Of a stretch of DNA of 64,000 bases, positions 62,236-64,000 are shown piece by piece. Origin of the DNA: JBDIAG01 sp963835085 (lineage in GTDB: Bacteria > Actinomycetota > Actinomycetes > Actinomycetales > CAWJMD01); contig CAWIED010000001.1 of assembly GCA_963835085.1 (NCBI GenBank), positions 1,798,001-1,862,000 on the forward strand. The letters run 5' to 3'. Below the pieces are notes generated by a model. It worked only from the letters and a program-made list of their open reading frames with translations. It searched no databases and was not told where the DNA came from. The stretch's first letter is position 1. Each line of letters starts with the position of its first letter. Both the position numbers and the translations under genes were made by a program.

Positions 62236-64000
62236 TCAGGCGACGGCCTTGAGCGCCTTGTCGATGCGCTGTACGGAGACCGGTCCCGCGGTCGCGATGC
62301 CCGGCGCCAGGAGTGAGACCCGCAGCTCTTCGAGCTGCCAGCGCACGGCTGAGACCGCGTCATAACGCTCGTCGCCGGGCTCTAGGGAGCTCAGCACACC
62401 CTGCCAACGTTCGGTGGCCGCCTGCACCTGGGCCAGGGCTGCCGCGTCCCTGCCCGGGTCGGCGGCGGCTCGCTCCAACCGGCGCAGAGACGCTTGCAGG
62501 TAGCGCTGCAGGTCGGGCAGTCGCGCCGATCCGGCGGAGGTGACGAAGCCGGGCCGTACGAGTCGCGCCAGGTGCTCCCGCTCGTCGCGCGCGGCAGCCA
62601 GGGCCCCTAGGGCCGGTTCCTTCACCGCCCCGTCGAGGGTCCGGGCACTGCCCAGCACGCGCGCGACGATGGGCAACAGCTGCTCCACGCGCCCAGGCAC
62701 CTCGGCCAGGACGCGGTCTTGGAGTCGCGCGAAGTCGGCGGCGGTCCAGGCCGGTCCACCGGCGGCCGTGACGATGTCGTCGATGGCCGCGCCGGCCACG
62801 TCGTGCAGCAACGCCGGCAGCGAGCCGTGCGGTGCGCCGGTCAGGGCGAGCCTGGCACTGGTGTCCCAGCTCTGCGTCAACGCGGCCACGCTGGGAATAC
62901 GCACCAGCCCCAACAGCAGGCGCCGGGTGCCGCCTCGCATGGCGCGGGCCTGGTGCACCTGCCCTGGGAGCACTTCCACGTCTACTCGGCCGGCACGATC
63001 GACCAGGGCAGGGTAGCCGGTGGCCTGACCACCCGGGGCCGGCACGACCAGGGTGCGGGGCAGATCACCGATCGTCCATGCCGTCAGGCCCTGGGCGGTG
63101 ATGCCCGCTTCGTGCCCGGCCGCCGCCAGAGCGTCGGCCACCGACCGTGCAGAGGCGCGGCTCACCGAAGCCACGTCTTTGCCGACCGCCACGCTCGCGC
63201 CCCGCTCTCCGGTCACATTGACCCGAACCCGCAGATGCGCCGGCACCTTCTCCCAGTCGAACGCCTCGTGCGGGATCGTCACCCCGGCCAACCGGCTGAG
63301 CTCGCGAGACAGCGCCGGCAGCAGCGGCTCCCGCTCGGCATCGACGCGCTCCAGCGCTCTGGTGGCATTGTCGGGGGCGGGCGCGAGGTGCCGGCGATAC
63401 TGCTTGGGCAACGACCTGATCAGGGCCGTGACGAGCTCGTGCCGCAGCCCCGGCACCTGCCACTCGAAGGCCTGGGCCCCCACCTGATTGAGCACCGCAG
63501 CGGGAACGTTGACGGTGACCCCGTCATCGCCCGAGCCAGGAGAGAACCGGTAGCCGACTGACAGATCGAGCTCACCCACTTGCCAACGGTCAGGAAACTC
63601 GTTGCCCGCCAATGCATCTGCGTCGGCACGAATGAGGTCGGCCTCGGTCAGCGTCAACAGGTCGGGCTGGGTATGCCGGGCCTTGCGCCACCAGGTGTCA
63701 AAATGGGTTGCCGAGACTACATGTTCGGGAAGGCGGGCATCGTAGAAAGCGAAGATGGCGTGGTCGTCCACCACGATGTCGCGGCGCCGGGTGCGATGCT
63801 CCAACTCCGCCGCCCGCTGCAGCGCCTTCTGGTTGTCGGCGAAGAAATGATGCCGCGTGCGCCAGTCGCCCTCTACCAGGGCATGTCTGATAAACAGTTC
63901 CCGCGACAGATCCGGGTCGATCGAACCAAAGTTCACGGTCCGATCCGCCACGATCGGCACTCCGTACAGGGTGATTTTCTCCGTGGCCACCGCTGACCCG
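62236..64000 (-). CDS. hrpA: ATP-dependent RNA helicase HrpA, C-terminal part (gene runs off the right edge)
   Basis: 588 codons seen, open at the window edge. The sequence is the C-terminal DUF3418 region of HrpA: ATEKITLYGVPIVADRTVNFGSIDP, ELFIRHALVEGDW, HHFFADN, and near the end SLRRLERAAADPGRDAAALAQVQ. The DEAH helicase core lies outside the window. HrpA is a large DEAH-box helicase that rescues stalled or collided ribosomes in E. coli. The GTG at 63990 is internal, not a start. Confidence 0.9.
   Translation of the reverse strand, partial: GSAVATEKITLYGVPIVADRTVNFGSIDPDLSRELFIRHALVEGDWRTRHHFFADNQKALQRAAELEHRTRRRDIVVDDHAIFAFYDARLPEHVVSATHFDTWWRKARHTQPDLLTLTEADLIRADADALAGNEFPDRWQVGELDLSVGYRFSPGSGDDGVTVNVPAAVLNQVGAQAFEWQVPGLRHELVTALIRSLPKQYRRHLAPAPDNATRALERVDAEREPLLPALSRELSRLAGVTIPHEAFDWEKVPAHLRVRVNVTGERGASVAVGKDVASVSRASARSVADALAAAGHEAGITAQGLTAWTIGDLPRTLVVPAPGGQATGYPALVDRAGRVDVEVLPGQVHQARAMRGGTRRLLLGLVRIPSVAALTQSWDTSARLALTGAPHGSLPALLHDVAGAAIDDIVTAAGGPAWTAADFARLQDRVLAEVPGRVEQLLPIVARVLGSARTLDGAVKEPALGALAAARDEREHLARLVRPGFVTSAGSARLPDLQRYLQASLRRLERAAADPGRDAAALAQVQAATERWQGVLSSLEPGDERYDAVSAVRWQLEELRVSLLAPGIATAGPVSVQRIDKALKAVA

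Overview
The window is about 66% GC and looks chromosomal. It comes from a high-GC Gram-positive (Actinomycetota). The evidence is the order of rne, DUF2344 and TIGR03960 radical SAM genes, the tandem clpP1-clpP2-clpX genes, folC-DUF4233-ndk, a polyphosphate glucokinase, a DinB2-type polymerase, an F420-type LLM oxidoreductase, a mycothiol-type nitroreductase homologue, and a T-box leader on a long ileS. I cannot fix the genus. Propionibacteriales or a relative is a guess from family content only.

Layout. 1-6.8 kb: disordered N-terminus of RNase E/G (cut by the window edge), its two usual radical-SAM-associated partners, ppgK, a macrodomain gene and a LOG-type nucleotide hydrolase. 7.1-12.0 kb: a complete BMP-type nucleoside ABC importer. 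12.1-21.5 kb: a cupin, a membrane protein, a thioadenosine deaminase/phosphorylase pair coupled to ndk, DUF4233, folC and ileS behind a T-box. 21.5-27.3 kb: a repeat-built insertion, an EamA transporter, valS and a malic enzyme gene broken by one stop codon. 27.4-34.4 kb: clpX, clpP2, clpP1 with a ClgR-like box, then a class II aldolase and mtnA lying between clpP1 and tig, then tRNA-Pro. 34.9-44.1 kb: CapA-like lipoprotein, tRNA-Gly, a PP2C membrane phosphatase, a DsbA-like protein, pepN, malQ and an LLM oxidoreductase. 44.2-54.2 kb: an S9 peptidase, a repeat block, mscS, a LigB dioxygenase, gene remnants, an M20 amidohydrolase with a premature stop, an acyl-CoA oxidase and dinB2. 54.3-64 kb: a flavin monooxygenase, an amylosucrase-like GH13, truncated haemoglobin, a 0.93-kb island made of repeats, an alpha-glucosidase, a thioesterase pair and the 3' part of hrpA.

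Genes that work together. The nucleoside importer, the deaminase, the NPAAG-type phosphorylase, MtnA and the class II aldolase could form a route from methylthioadenosine or 5'-deoxyadenosine to a C3 phosphate plus an aldehyde. The malQ, amylosucrase-like, alpha-glucosidase and ppgK genes point to alpha-glucan use with polyphosphate-driven glucose phosphorylation.

The most unusual content is intergenic: several unrelated families of short inverted-repeat elements, some dispersed, some in tandem, and some nested inside larger blocks bounded by imperfect inverted repeats. No transposase or RAYT gene is visible in the window. Two otherwise well-kept enzyme genes (malic enzyme, M20 amidohydrolase) each carry a single in-frame stop codon.
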